Shown here piece by piece: positions 12,401 through 27,400 of a stretch of 64,000 bases of DNA; the stretch's first letter is position 1, and every line of letters starts with the position of its first letter. The stretch is taken from positions 26,809,501 through 26,873,500 of the forward strand of contig NC_092580.1 of the NCBI RefSeq assembly GCF_037975245.1, read 5' to 3'. The translations under genes and the position numbers were made by a program. Below the pieces are notes generated by a model that was not told the origin of the DNA, searched no databases, and was given only the letters and a program-made list of their open reading frames with translations. This DNA comes from Apostichopus japonicus. Lineage: Eukaryota; Echinodermata; Holothuroidea; Aspidochirotida; Stichopodidae.

Positions 12401-15400
12401 TATTTTTTAATATTTCTTTCCGTTGTAATTCTTTGCAGAGTACTCGTTATCGACTGGGATGTCCACCATGGCCAAGGAATCCAGAGGGCTTTCTACAATG
12501 ACCCCAGGTAAGAAAATAGTGTTGGATGCACTAACCTTAACAGACCATGGAGATAAGAGACAGAAAGTTTTTTTTTATTTTTTATATAGATATATCAAGT
12601 GAGTGCAGTCAAGAGGCATTGCAATAAGTCTTATTTCTTGCTAGATTTTATGTACACTCCCCCATGTCCTCCCATCCCACCCCCCATCCCCCATCTCCTC
12701 CCCTCCATAGCTGGTCTATAGAGCCCTTGGTGATCATAAATTTGCATACTTTAATACCTTATTTACATTGATATCAAACATAAATATTTAGGGATATACC
12801 AAACTTCCTTAATGTCCAATTTAGTCTTCTGATATTTGTATTTTATATTTTTAGACTTCCATTGGAAAACAACTGAAATTAATGAAAATCACAAAACCCA
12901 ATTTTTCTCCTTCACTCTCTGTATCTCTCTCTCTCTCTCTCTGGATGTGGTCACAGGGTCCTTTACTTTTCTATGCATCGTTACGAGAATGGAGAATTTT
13001 GGCCCCATCTACCAGAATCAAACTGGGACCATATAGGAGATGGGGAAGGAAAGGGATATAACATTAATATCCCCTGGAATAAGGTGAGGAGTTATTTATG
13101 TCTAACTCACATGTTAATTGCCTTCACCATTTGACCACATAACTCTCAATATCCTATCAGAGAAATCAAATTTGGGTTTCTGAAGACTTGTTACAGCTGC
13201 TTACTCCCTACCCTTATCAGCCACCCACCTGTCTCCACCCACCTGTCTCCACCCACTTGTCTTCACCCACCTGTCCTTTATTTACAATTGTCAAGTACTG
13301 GACTTCTTTTATCGTAATTTCATTTAAGCCGAAATTTATATAATTAAGAAAATGACCATGGGTAAAGCTATCCCACTTCAAACAAACTAAGATTTCAAAT
13401 GCTGTCACCACATTTGTTTCCCTTCAGCATGCAGTGTTCCTTGTCCCACATATCAAAGTAGGATTTACCTTTGTGTGGTATTGTTTATGCCCTTAATCTG
13501 CTGAGAAGTTTAAAGAGATATTCTGACAAATATAGCAGACAATGTAATGTTAAGACAATGTATTGTTGTATGCAGACAATGTATTGTTAAGCAAATCAAC
13601 TTATCCCCTTAAAATCCCTTAGAAGTAAACTTGTTTGTGTATTCTTTATTTATTATTACTCCATAGCAATAATTTTATAATAATTCATGGTTTGTGTCTT
13701 TTTATGTCCTATATGTTTTGGCTTTGATGGTAGACTAATATGGGAGATGCTGAATATTTCTCCATCTTTCAACAAATACTTCTACCAGTGGCCTTAGAGG
13801 TAAGTCAGCATGGGCAATAAACAAAACTTAAATATCTTATGGTTTTCTCTTTTCTATCTTTCATGCTTTCATGATTTTTTCTTCTCCATGTTTTGCAGTT
13901 ACAGATTGCAATTAGATTAGTAGAAAGGGAAAGTGAAGTGAGAATGACATCAACATTATAAAGCAACATACATACTGCTGTATAAAAGTTAAACAATCGT
14001 ATCAGTGCATGAGATAGAAGAGTTTGATTAGTAACTTGACTTTTCCATTTTGTGAAAGAAATATTCAAAAGTCACTTTGGTATTTCACAATGTATTTCTT
14101 TCAAGTATTTCTGTCTATTGTTGTGCATTGTTTTGTTTTGTTTTTTGCAGTATTTTTCTTCTTTTTTTTTTCTTTTTCTTTTTTTTTTCTGTTTTTTCTT
14201 TCTTTGGCTTCTGATATTTTTCCTTGTTTTGTTTTCTTTTTATAATAGTTGATTGCTTTTGAGTTTCAATTGTTTTAATGTTTATTTTCAAGCTTTTTTT
14301 TTCTTTGTTTTCTCATATTTTTCCTTGTTTTTTTTTCTTTTGTTAATAGTTGATAACGTTTGAGTTTAAATTGTTTTAAGGTTCATTCACAAACTTGCTA
14401 CTTGCTAGAATTGCTTTTTCTCTTTGTTTTTGTTGTTGTTACTTGTATTCAATTTGTTCTACATTGTTTGTTTTTTACAGTTCAAACCAGAGTTAGTTTT
14501 GGTAGCGGCTGGATTCGACAGTGCTAAAGACGACCCAAAGGTATAGTCATTCGTGTACAAACTTTGCCACAAATGAATTTTGTATGTTAATGAGAATATG
14601 TGACTTTAAACAGGGAAAGTTCAAAATGCAAATAAGACAATTCACAATTTAGGTTATAAGCAAAAGATAAACAGAAAATGAAAAAGAAAAAATTGAAACA
14701 TCTAGTTTTCTTAACTTGATCACTAAAGGATTGGTAGATGTGAGAGACGATGGGGTGGGGGGGGGGGGGGCATACAGAAGCCAGCCAAACCTGTGATTAC
14801 TAGAAACAAAGGTCTAAACCTTTGAGCAGGACATTACATGGGATACTGTATGTCAATGCTTGTGTGTAAGAAAAGCAGTGTTAAAGTTCACATCTGGGCT
14901 TGAAAGGGAAGAAAGTATTGGTAAAACCTTTCCCAGTCAAAACCAAGGATTTTGCTGTTGAATCCCCTCAAACTCTGCTTCAATCGTGAAAGCAAATGGG
15001 GAAGGCAGGTATCAGTGAAAACATTGCCGAATTACCTCGTATCTAATGCTGAAAGAGTAATGCCATTGTACCCAGCATGGCAAGTACAGTTCACATACTG
15101 TAAGTATAAAAACAGTTGTTTGTTTAAGCGATACTCAGATGGTAAAATATAACCATACATTTTAATAATATAGCCATAAAATGCAAGTCTTGAAAGCTGT
15201 GATTTGTGATAACCAGAAAGCTGTTTACCACCATCTACCAAGTGCTGCATAACCATCCTGTTAACTTGAAATGTCAGTTTGATAACCGTGAGAAGTTCAA
15301 CGTCTAAATCAAGTTTTGATTTCAGGGTAAATGTCACAGTCCATCCAATGAGGTCAAAGTTCTGCGCTTTATTTGTCCGACATGACAGTTGAAGTGATGT

Positions 15401-18400
15401 TGAAAATTTGTGTAAACACAATGAATGTTGATTTTTATGTATACTATGCTGGCTTCTAGCTGCCCCCTCCCCCCTCCCCCAAAAAAAGAAGATAAAGTTA
15501 CAAACTTCCAATCAATCCATGCAATGTGAGTCAACACAGAAATCAGTCTTTATTAACTCTATTAAGATACAATAGGTTCTTGTGTGGAAGCTTCGATCCT
15601 TCCTGATATTAACAAAGGGATGGCATCATTTAAAATGTTCCTGCTAGTTTGTCTTTAACCTTGTTGTCACAGTGAATTTGAACTTATGGTAGTGATGTTC
15701 CGTAGTAGAGGTACATTTGACAAGGAGAGCTAACCATCTACTGTAAGCTCGAGTGTTTGGCCGGTTGACTGGCTTCACTTGTTTTCTACCTTCATTAGCA
15801 TATTTTATTTTCATTTGTCTTCATGTCCTTTGATGACACACAGCATTTCCAAGTTTATATTTGTCTTACTACATAGTTAAGCTTCTAGCCACAGAAGAAG
15901 GGGAGCAGTGTGAAAGAGTTGTTGAAGCGGTAACAATATGGCATTTTGATTCACTATTATGGTCTAAGAATTGATAAATTGAGCTCAGAGGCTAACATAT
16001 GTAATTATTTGCAACTAATCTGGAATTTGTATGATACATTTTTATTAATCAATTAATTAATTTATTTTGGTTTTGTCATTTTGATACTTTTCACGTTTAT
16101 TAGGGTGAAATGGCAGTATCACCAACATTCTATAGTCACATGACACAATCATTGATGGGATTAGCCAATGGGAAGCTTGCACTCATTTTAGAGGTAAGTG
16201 TTTCGTTTAATTAGCAGTCAGGGCTTTGCTCATCTGGGAGAATCTCACTAAGTTTTAATAGAGGCATGCTTGACATTTCAAAAACATCAGAAGCAGATGA
16301 TAAAATATTCTTTATCCAAGTTAATTCCATGTATCTTTTAAAATGAAACTAAAACTTTTCAAAGGCTTTATTTTTTAGCATGTTACATTTAGATTAATCA
16401 TGCTATTTATTGCATACATTACAAGTATGAGGTAAGGTAATAATAAAAATGCATGATGTGGTAAAAGTTAAACTCTCCTATATACAGTGTGGAATTGTTC
16501 ATTGGGCATGGTGTTGACTACCATGGCACCCCCATGGTTAGGCTAGAGATGTGTGTTGAAGAAGATAAGCTTTAAGATTCGTACATTAAGATATGAAGAA
16601 TTTACATTTCTCTTTGTATCTTGGCCAGGGAGGTTACAATAGTACATCTTTAGCAATGGGAGCTACAGCTTGCCTGAAGACCTTATTAGGTGACCCTTGC
16701 AGCCCGTCAGAACCCCTGGGTGCACCCTGTCAGAGGTAAGTCATGTGACACAAGAAATAATGACGGGCAAAATTCTCTGTTTCACTGTCTATGTTTGAAC
16801 TGTTTCACGCCATGTAATTGCATGAGCACTTAATGTATTATGTAACAATAGATCGTTAGCTGGATCAAGGATGTCACATTGTCTCATCGTCAGACATAGT
16901 GTCCACTATTTTCTTTACAGCAATGTCCCTGTACAACAATGAGTTTATTCCAACTAAAATTTTCTACAGTAAAGTTGCTCTCCGGGTTCACTATGCTCAG
17001 GGCTTTTGGAATGCCTTTTACCGTCCCGCAACCGTGGTGTTGCCCCTGGATCCTCCTGTGGCCCTATGGCCGGCCAATGGAACCCTAGGCCAGAAAAGAT
17101 TCTCCCTCTTTAGTACTTTGGCTGTGTTGTTAATTTTCTTCTAAATTTTTTGTTGGGGGGGAAGGGGGCTTTTTCAAAACCGAGGGTAATGTTTGCACAA
17201 GTTAGCGACAGTTTTGGTCTTGAAAGTTTGTATTTATTTGTATTTAGAACCTTGCTGGCTCTTTGATGCTTCTGTGTGATCGTTTACTGTTCTGGTTTGT
17301 TACTTCTTCTCTTTCATGCAGTGCCAGAGAAACCATGTTTAATGTTATTAATCAGCTTCAGCCACACTGGAGGTGCTTCCAGATTGCCTGTATGTATCAA
17401 ATGTCTTCATTTTGGCTTTGTTTTTAATCATTGTTTTCTCATTCTAAACTCTTGCTGGGGTTTGTCATTCCCCAGATAGCCTGAATAAAGTCTATGTTTT
17501 AGATATAGACCCTTGAAGCTTAAATCAGCAGTCATGGTGTTTGGTCAGCTTCAAGATTCATACTGATAGATATAGGTAACATTGACAGTCTTCAAACAAG
17601 AACAAAACCTTTATATCAGTGATAGATTTATTACTACAAAGCTAGTGATTTGTTAAGATCCAAATATATAAAGATATTCCAGTCTTAATACTGTTTTAAG
17701 CCATTCGTGTAACGTATTAACTATTTAGGAATTTATTCGTGAATGCAGAAATCTCAAGGAAATTGTTCTTTTTTTTGTATACCAGAGTGTATGTAAGAAC
17801 ACTTGGTGATGGTGTTTTACTTTTGTTCGACCCACAGTAAGCTCACGACTTAAGTATCTTTTGGAAATCTCTCCAGAAGAAAAAAAGGAGGAAACTTCAA
17901 ACCGAGAAGCCTCTTCACAGGAGAAACCTTCAGGAGATGCCACAATGGGCTCAATCCCTACAAGCAGGTAAATTAAACCCATAGGAGTAAAGTTTTAAAG
18001 GTTTGGTGACAAATCTGGTATTTAATCCTTTGCCATGTGACTGTAATACTCTAGGACACTGGAACATTTAGCTATATCAATCCTACATAGTAGAACATTT
18101 AGCTATATCAATCCTACATAGTAGAACATTTAGCAATAGCAGTCCTACATAGTAGAACATTTAGCAATAGCAGTCCTACATAGTAGAACATATAGCTATA
18201 TCAATCCTACATAGTAGAACATTTAGCTATATCAATCCTACATAGTAGAACATTTAGCTATATCAATCCTACATAGTAAAACATTTAGCTATATCAATCC
18301 TACATAGTAGAACATTTAGCAATAGCAGTCCTACATAGTAGAACATATAGCTATATCAATCCTACATAGTAGAACAATTAGCTATATCAATCCTACATAG

Positions 18401-21400
18401 TAGAACATATAGCTATATCAATCCTACATAGTAGAACAATTAGCTATATCAATCCTGCATAGTAGAAAGTATAGCTATATCAATCCTACATAGTAGAACG
18501 TATAGCTATATCAATCCTACATAGTAGAACATTTAGCTATATCAATCCTACATAGTAGAACATTTAGCAATAGCAGTCCTGCGTAGTAGAACGTATAGCT
18601 ATATCAATCCTACATAGTAGAACATTTAGCTATATCAATCCTACATAGTAGAACATTTAGCAATAGCAGTCCTACATAGTAGAACATATAGCTATATCAA
18701 TCCTACATAGTAGAACATTTAGCTATATCAATCCTACATAGTAGAACATTTAGCAATAGCAGTCCAACATAGTAGAACATTTAGCTATATCAATCCTACA
18801 TAGTAGAACATATAGCTATATCAATCCTACATAGTAGAACATATAGCTATATCAATCCTACATAGTAGAACATTTAGCTATATCAATCCTACATAGTAGA
18901 ACATTTAGCAATAGCAGTCCTACATAGTAGAACATTTAGCTATATCAATCCTACATAGTAGAACATTTAGCAATAGCAGTCCTACATAGTAGAACATATA
19001 GCTATATCAATCCTACATAGTAGAACATTTAGCAATAGCAGTCCTACATAGTAGAACATATAGCTATATCAATCCTACATAGTAGAACATTTAGCTATAT
19101 CAATCCTACATAGTAGAACATTTAGCTATATCAATCCTACATAGTAGAACATATAGCAATAGCAGTCCTACATAGTAGAACATTTAGCAATAGCAGTCCT
19201 GCATAGTAGAACGTATAGCTATATCAATCCTACATAGTAGAACGTATAGCTATATCAATCCTACATAGTAGAACATTTAGCTATATCAAATCTACATAGT
19301 AGAACATTTAGCAATAGCAGTCCTGCGTAGTAGAACTTATAGCTATATCAATCCTACATAGTAGAACATTTAGCTATATCAATCCTACATAGTAGAACAT
19401 TTAGCAATAGCAGTCCTACATAGTAGAACATATAGCTATATCAATCCTACATAGTAGAACATTTAGCTATATCAATCCTACATAGTAGAACATTTAGCAA
19501 TAGCAGTCCTACATAGTAGAACATTTAGCTATATCAATCCTACATAGTAGAACATTTAGCAATAGCAGTCCTACATAGTAGAACATATAGCTATATCAAT
19601 CCTACATAGTAGAACATTTAGCTATATCAATCCTACATAGTAGAACATTTAGCTATATCAATCCTACATAGTAGAACATTTAGCAATAGCAGTCCTACAT
19701 AGTAGAACATATAGCTATATCAATCCTACATAGTAGAACATTTAGCTATATCAATCCTACATAGTAGAACATTTAGCAATAGCAGTCCTACATAGTAGAA
19801 CATATAGCTATATCAATCCTACATAGTAGAACATTTAGCTATATCAATCCTACATAGTAGAACATTTAGCAATAGCAGTCCTACATAGTAGAACATTTAG
19901 CTATATCAATCCTACATAGTAGAACATTTAGCAATAGCAGTCCTACATAGTAGAACATATAGCTATATCAATCCTACATAGTAGAACATATAGCTATATC
20001 AATCCTACATAGTAGAACATATAGCTATATCAATCCTACATAGTAGAACATTTAGCTATATCAATCCTACATAGTAGAACATTTAGCAATAGCAGTCCTA
20101 CATAGTAGAACATATAGCTATATCAATCCTGCATAGTAGAACATTTAGCTATATCAATCCTACAAAGTAGAACATTTAGCAATAGCAGTCCTACATAGTA
20201 GAACATTTAGCTATATCAATCCTACATAGTAGAACATTTAGCTATATCAATCCTACATAGTAGAACATTTAGCAATAGCAGTCCTACATAGTAGAACATA
20301 TAGCTATATCAATCCTACATAGTAGAACATTTAGCTATATCAATCCTACATAGTAGAACATTTAGCTATATCAATCCTACATAGTAGAACATTTAGCAAT
20401 AGCAGTCCTACATAGTAGAACATTTAGCTATATCAATCCTACATAGTAGAACATTTAGCTATATCAATCCTACATAGTAGAACAGTTAGCTATATCAATC
20501 CTACATAGTAGAACATTTAGCTATATCAATCCTACATAGTAGAACATTTAGCTATATCAATCCTACATAGTAAAACATATAGCTATATCAATCCTACATA
20601 GTAGAACATTTAGCTATATCAATCCTACATAGTAGAACATTTAGCTATATCAATCCTACATAGTAGAACATTTAGCTATATCAATCCTACATAGTAGAAC
20701 ATTTAGCTATATCAATCCTACATAGTAGAACAGTTAGCTATATCAATCCTACATAGTAGAACATTTGACAATACCAGTCCCACATAGTCGGAACATCAAG
20801 CAATACCGGTCCTACTAAGGCAATACATTTTGATTTGTAAAGATCTGGGCAAAAGTATGAGAAAGTAAATGATGAATTACTTTGAATTTTTATTGGTACA
20901 GTTCATTTTGTCTGTTTGCATGAATAATAGTGCATGTGCACATTAGAAATGCCGGATATTTTGGGTAACAATTCTAAAACACAATGGAAATGTGGTTGCC
21001 CAGAAAAACTTTCGGGTACCATGACTACCATCACAACATGGTTAAATGTTTAGATTAAGAACCATTGTTCTCATACCTTGCACTGTAAATGTGAAAGGAG
21101 TTTTAGTCTCATTCACAGCAGTTGTCTGTAGTAGGCACCCAAGCCTAGTCGATTATCCCACTGGCACGCTGCCAAACAACAAGCCGCCCATGACAACCCT
21201 CTTTACATTCTTATGTTCACAGGACATGCCTGGTCTATGACGACAGAATGAAGAGACATCGAATCGGGTTTGGTCCTTTTTTTCATTTACTTACTAAAAA
21301 AACTTCTCAAGTTGTTAGAACATGGATGGAAGAAAATATGTGAGTATTCTGTGGTGATGCTATCATATGCAGAATTAACCCCTTCCCCTCCCTACACCAT

Positions 21401-24400
21401 TTTTGCACTGCTGCATTCCACCTAGCACAGCATTTCGCTTCAAGCTTTGCAAATTAACCGTCAGAAATCGTCAACAGAACAAAGTCACTCGGCAATGATC
21501 TTGTTTTAACAGTCTGCAGTCATACACCCCTCGCCACTTTTCAGCTTCCCCCGTAACACCATGTAAAAAGCTATATGTCTAGAAGTAGAACGTAAAACCT
21601 CCACAAAATGCATATTTCTCTTCCATACCATCGTCTAATGTTGGGAAGTTAACCGTCAGGGATTTTTTTTTTTTTTTAATATTGAACAAATTAGTTGGCT
21701 GTGTTTTCATTACAAGCGTGAAATAACTCTCCAACCTGCAGAATAAATCCTTGTAAGTTGTCATCCAAGATATGTATGCTGTCCACCACACTGTTGTTTT
21801 TCGTCTTCTGTTTATTGCTGAAGGTTTGCTTACTATCGGTCATCAGTTATATTATTGTGTCACTAACACTCAACAGGTAGTCCCTTTTTTTCATAAGTAT
21901 CAACGGTAGCTGTTAGCCTGAAATCAATACTTGGCCATCGAGTAACCTCAGAATTTAATTTGCCAGAAGCAAAAATCTGTGACGGTGCACTGTTTGAATC
22001 CTGGTGAGATTTTCAACAACAACAAAAACTTGTGTTATTGGATCTAAAAAAATTTAACAAACATTTTACATTTGGTGCCTCACCATGTTTAGGTAACTGT
22101 TTACCGATAACACCACTTAAAGAAGATTTTGCTCTGAAGTATTAGCTATTGGTTTGTTAACTTTGTTCTGTGGGGTTAGGATAATCTTTACCTGATCTAT
22201 ACATTTCTCATTTGCGTAGTTAGTTATATTGTGTGTTGATGAATGCTTTATGGTATTTATCATCATATATCCATAGTCGTATATGCAAAAATTTAGCAAA
22301 AGAGTTGTCATATTTAGGCAGCATCCATCTGATCTTTGTAAAATGTTACATATTTGTCACAAAGTCATAGAGAATTCATCATCTTTTTCATCCAAACTTT
22401 TTCATGTTTTCAGCATGTTAGTTGTACCTCTTAAATGTTGTTTTCAAGGAAACTCAACAAGCCTTTTTTACCAACATCCTCAAAACATTTCCCTAGCTGA
22501 GACATCTTACTTAAAATTCATCAATGTCTGTGAGTGGTTTGGAGGGTCAGGACGTCCAGGAATTATTTTATTTTTTTCTAAACTGTTGGAAATTTTATGC
22601 ATGCTATAAGAAATTGGGCGCTTTACTGACTCACGAGATTAGTCTTTCTAAGCTTCCTTCTGTATAATTTTGCTGGCCAAAATAATCCCAACATTGTAAG
22701 CATCCATCTTTCATGTTCCTGTTTCCATGGTAACAGTTCCAGTCACTGTCTCTCTAACCATGCATCCCTTTTGCTCGCAATGATTATCAAGAATGCATCT
22801 AATTTGAGACAAAGTGTATTTATCTTAGTGATAAAGTTGATCTTAATTGATATAAGCTCATTAATATTATGTATGCTTCCATGTATGTGTGTATGACTGT
22901 GAGTATGTAAGTGTTTGTATGTTATTTATGGTTTATCGTGCAGTATTTTTTGTAGCAGTTACCTCCTGCAGCGTGCCTCTTCATCTGTTACTAGAATATA
23001 TGTTTAAAACCATTGATCGTTTTAACGATATTAACTCTTGATGTATTATATGTTTTACTTCTGTTTAATTAATTATACTCTTACTTCCTTACCTATTTAA
23101 ATCATGTGTTTGCCATCGACAGGTCTCACCCGGAGAGACCCGAAAGAATTTCATCAATTTTCAAGAAACATGAAGAGTATGGACTCGTTGAAAGGTGTTT
23201 AAGAATCGAGGTGAGAATAAAATTGTGCTGGTAAATGTTAAAGGGGAGGGAGGGAGGTAAGACATGGAATAAAGAAAAAATGGGGGCTGAGGTGGAGATT
23301 AGTCAAGGGATATCGGTAGAATCAGAACGATGGGGGGTGGTAAAACCCGAGGCCCAGGTTAAACATTTCTAAATGATTTGACCTATCTTGGCAACTACAT
23401 GGTAGAATAATATATGTCAATAACAAGAATTTCTATAATCCTTATTTTGTACAATAACATGAGGAATTTTGTATTTTATTACAGGCACGACATGCCAGCA
23501 TAGAAGAACTGACACTCTGCCACACGTGAGTGTGTAAATAAAGTTTATCCTATCTATTTTATAAGTTGTTCCTGTATTCGGATTTAACTATTTGAGACTT
23601 CCATCTCTTGCTTGTATAGGTCAAAGGAAGCTTGAGAACTACACTTCAGTAACCCAGAAACATTTAGTTGTGAAAAGAGTGTTTTTCCCCACTTCTTCTT
23701 AACCTGCTCCCACTTCCTCCTTTACACAGTCTCCAGTTTACCACTAAACTTACAGAATCATTTAAAACTTTTACTGCTAAAGCCAGGCTGTCATTCAAGG
23801 TGAAGTGATATCCAGTAATGTTAGAAATGCCTAAACATATCTTCTTTAGCCCTTGAGATAAACAAATTTGCTATAAACCTCAACAATTATGATGCAAATC
23901 CACGCAGCGATATTCTCCTCCGAAATTTTTCTTGTTCACTTTTCTGACAGCGAGAGTTATATCAAAGTACTAGCAGAGACGAGGAAATTATCAGCCGAAG
24001 ATCTCGATAGAAAGCAGTGCGAATATAATTCGATCTATCTTTGCCCAGTAAGTTTGAGACGTCTCTGTCCGTGTATTATATAGCTAACCAAGATCGTGCA
24101 AGTGTACTAAGACGTTTGATTATTGCCTCCTTTTCAATTAATCTTTCCTTCCAAAATATGATTGAAAATTATCAAATTATCTGTCTTCATTTATTTTATT
24201 GCTCTATTTTGTCTTATTAAAGACTTGTTTATGTGCACTTCCTGTCTCTTCGTTTTCAAAGACAAGAATCAAAGAGTTATAAAGGTTAAGGGTTAAAGGT
24301 TGAAGGTTAAAGGTTAAGAGTTCATTGAAGGCTCATATCAGTGACAGCCAGTCATTCTTAGAAATGCAATTTTTCAGTATCTCTGAATGCTATAAGATAA

Positions 24401-27400
24401 CTTGAGATAAGATAACTATAAGATAAGATAACTTACACTCAGTGGAATAAAATAAAATATTTTTTCTTGATTTGACAGGATTCTTACGACTGTGCACTGC
24501 TAGCAACTGGTTCACTCCTCAACGTTGTCGACACTGTTCTCACTGGAAAGGTATAAAAATTTAAACTATAAATTACCCCCTCTGTGAAAATTGTTGAAAG
24601 GTTCCTTTCTGCAAACTGCTATTTTTGGAAATTATTTTGGGATCAAAATTTTCAGTCAAAATACTTGTGCTAAAGTGGCTCTGTTGAACTGTTGGAAGTT
24701 CTTTGTTATCAATAAGCCGGTCATGAAAAATTCAATATTTATTAGGGGGAAAAATGTGACATTGACTCATGTGGTTTATCCTGTTTGTGTGTTAATTTTT
24801 GTCAGTTTAGACCTAAGGCCTTTTTTTTATGCCAACCCTGGTTGAGCATCTAGTCACTTCTCAATTTGAACAAAAATAACTTTGTCATCATCTAAAGTGG
24901 ATACAACTTCACTATATTTGTTTTTCTCGCATATTTTGCACAAAAACTTGCCAACAGCTCATCTTCAATATCCATGAATAATAATAAGAATAATGAGGTG
25001 CTTGATATAGCGCAGATATACCAAAAAATGCCTCTAGGCACTTTGTACAAGAATGCAACCAACAAACAAGAAAGGAGAAGTACAAAGAGTAGAAAACACA
25101 CAATGAAATAAAAACAAACGAAAAACCAATAACAATAAAATGCAGTATATTGCAATGCAGACTGATGTATCAAGTTATATATCAGCAGTATATATAGCAA
25201 TTCATATAGTATATAACGGTAGAATGGCTGATGTATAAATTGATATCATTAAGAATAAGTACCCCCCTGATGTGATTAGTTTGTTATCATTTTATTCATT
25301 TACTCATTTGAATGAATTTTAAGTTTTTTTTTTTTTTTCCAACTGTTACATTAAACATTTTTCTTGTTTTCTTTAAATTCAAATGGCAGTCTCGTTCAGG
25401 AGTGGCAATCGTGAGGTATGGTCCTTGTTTTGACTTCTATGTCAGGTTTAGGAATTAAGGAGATTTGTAATAGTATAGTAATATAATAACATTGAGGATT
25501 TATAAAACGCGCAGACATATCCACCGATAAACCTGTCAAACATAGAGACAATCCCTCCATATTGCAGCAGCTAGACAACATCACCCAACTGACAGTTTAT
25601 CTCACAGGTCCCTATTTATACACCTGGGTGAAGAGAACCAATGGAGAATTAGTGCCTTGACCAAGGACACAACGAAATTACCTGGCCAGGACTTCTTCAA
25701 ACCTTAAATCACAAGTCCACAACCTTAATCATTTGACCAAAGCGCCCTCATAAAATGTGACAGGTTTCTAGTCAGCGTAGTACTAGGTTACTAGTAAGCG
25801 ATTAATGTTACCAAAGTTTGTTAAATCTTCTTCCGTCTCAGACATCTCTGGTATTTGTAGTATTTTGTAGTATTTTGGACTTACCTATGCTGCATCATTT
25901 CTACAGGTTGAAAAATTTATTCTCATACTTGTGTATCTCAATATGGCTCCTAATATTACTTCTACTTTTTTTCCAAACAAAATTAGGCAAGGATATGGAT
26001 GTTTTATGTTTCAATGAAGTTTGCATTTAATTTTTCTGCAAGGTTTATGTTGTATTGATGACCAGACCATTACCTTTTTGACATTTTAGAAGACAAGAAT
26101 TCAATCACGTTTGTAGTTTAAAGACTCCCATAAAGTCACCTGAGAATTACTTGCACATGGTTTACTTTACACAAGATAGACAAGGATATTTGCTGGAAAT
26201 TAAGGTTGGGATAATGCAGTGCCATGTAGTAACTGAAAGCAACATTTATCAAATGTTACCAGGTATTAATATCAAAATACTGAAATTCTTCTAGAATTAT
26301 TCACAAAATAGGAGTGAATAATTACTGAATCTGATACCATTATCAAAATATCATCACCCAGAGACTTTGGCAACTTGTAAAATTTGAAATTTGGGTACTC
26401 CATCCATATTTATAGGGAATCAAGGAAAATTATTGACATGAATTGTCATGGGATTTTGGTTATTACATAGCTTTAAAAAAATGATACAAAATCAACTAAT
26501 ACAACTTCTTTTAGGGATGTTACAATGAAGAGTGGTACATTTCTGATTTCTTATCCTCCTTATTTTTTTTTCATAGGCCACCTGGTCACCATGCCGATGC
26601 AGGCAATCCTGCTGGATTCTGTTTTTTCAACTCTGCTCCCATAGCAACGAAGTATGCACAGAAGAAATACAACACCCAAAGGCTAGTATCTCTCATTTCT
26701 TTTTTCTCAGTGCTTCAATCCCTCATTGGCTATAAAGACTATAATAGCTCAGAGGTTAATATGCAAATTAGCACAGGCTTACATCAATTTATCTGCCATC
26801 GAAATGTTTGATGGCCTGAGTTAGGGACTCAAATTTTGTAAATAACATACCCTCCTCCAAAGAGACAACCTGGATATATTTTAACAATAAATGTATTAAA
26901 CAGACCAAATTTTCTTCTTTTTTTTGTACTCATCTATTTCTGTGCCAGGAGATGATATTATTACAAGCACAACAGTCTGTTTTTAATGCTTCTCTCAACT
27001 TGAGACATTGAAAGTGTTTCCATAACTAAATGTTGTATACACACCTTGATATTTAAATTTTATATATCAAGGTTGTTTTAAGCCATGCATAAAGGGATTG
27101 TTTCTTGTCATTAACCAATTAAGCCCCGGTCCACTGCTGCTTATTACGAACTAAAGATGTGTAATGTACATTTGAACAAAAGCCTTTTTTTTTTTTAAAT
27201 GTTTTATCATTAATTTACTTTCCCATAGGATATTGATTGTTGATTGGGATGTTCACCATGGTAATGGAACTCAGAACCTCCTAGAGAGAGATCCTGGCAT
27301 TCTGTACATTTCCCTCCATCGGTTCGATGATGGTACCTTCTACCCGGGGAGTTCAGGGGATCCTCATCTTGTCGGAAAAGGCCCTGGAGAAGGTTATAAT

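Noticed and set aside
15032-15511. Minus-strand 159-codon open frame
   Set aside because: Lies in HDAC6 intron 14; low-complexity start (poly-Phe/Gly from T and C runs), no recognisable domain.
16899-17144. Plus-strand open frame of 81 codons in HDAC6 intron 16
   Set aside because: No splice ends consistent with the HDAC6 phases and no similarity; exons 16 and 17 join cleanly without it.
18062-20820. CRISPR-like regular array
   Set aside because: Units are contiguous 31-bp tandem repeats without unique spacers, inside an animal gene intron.
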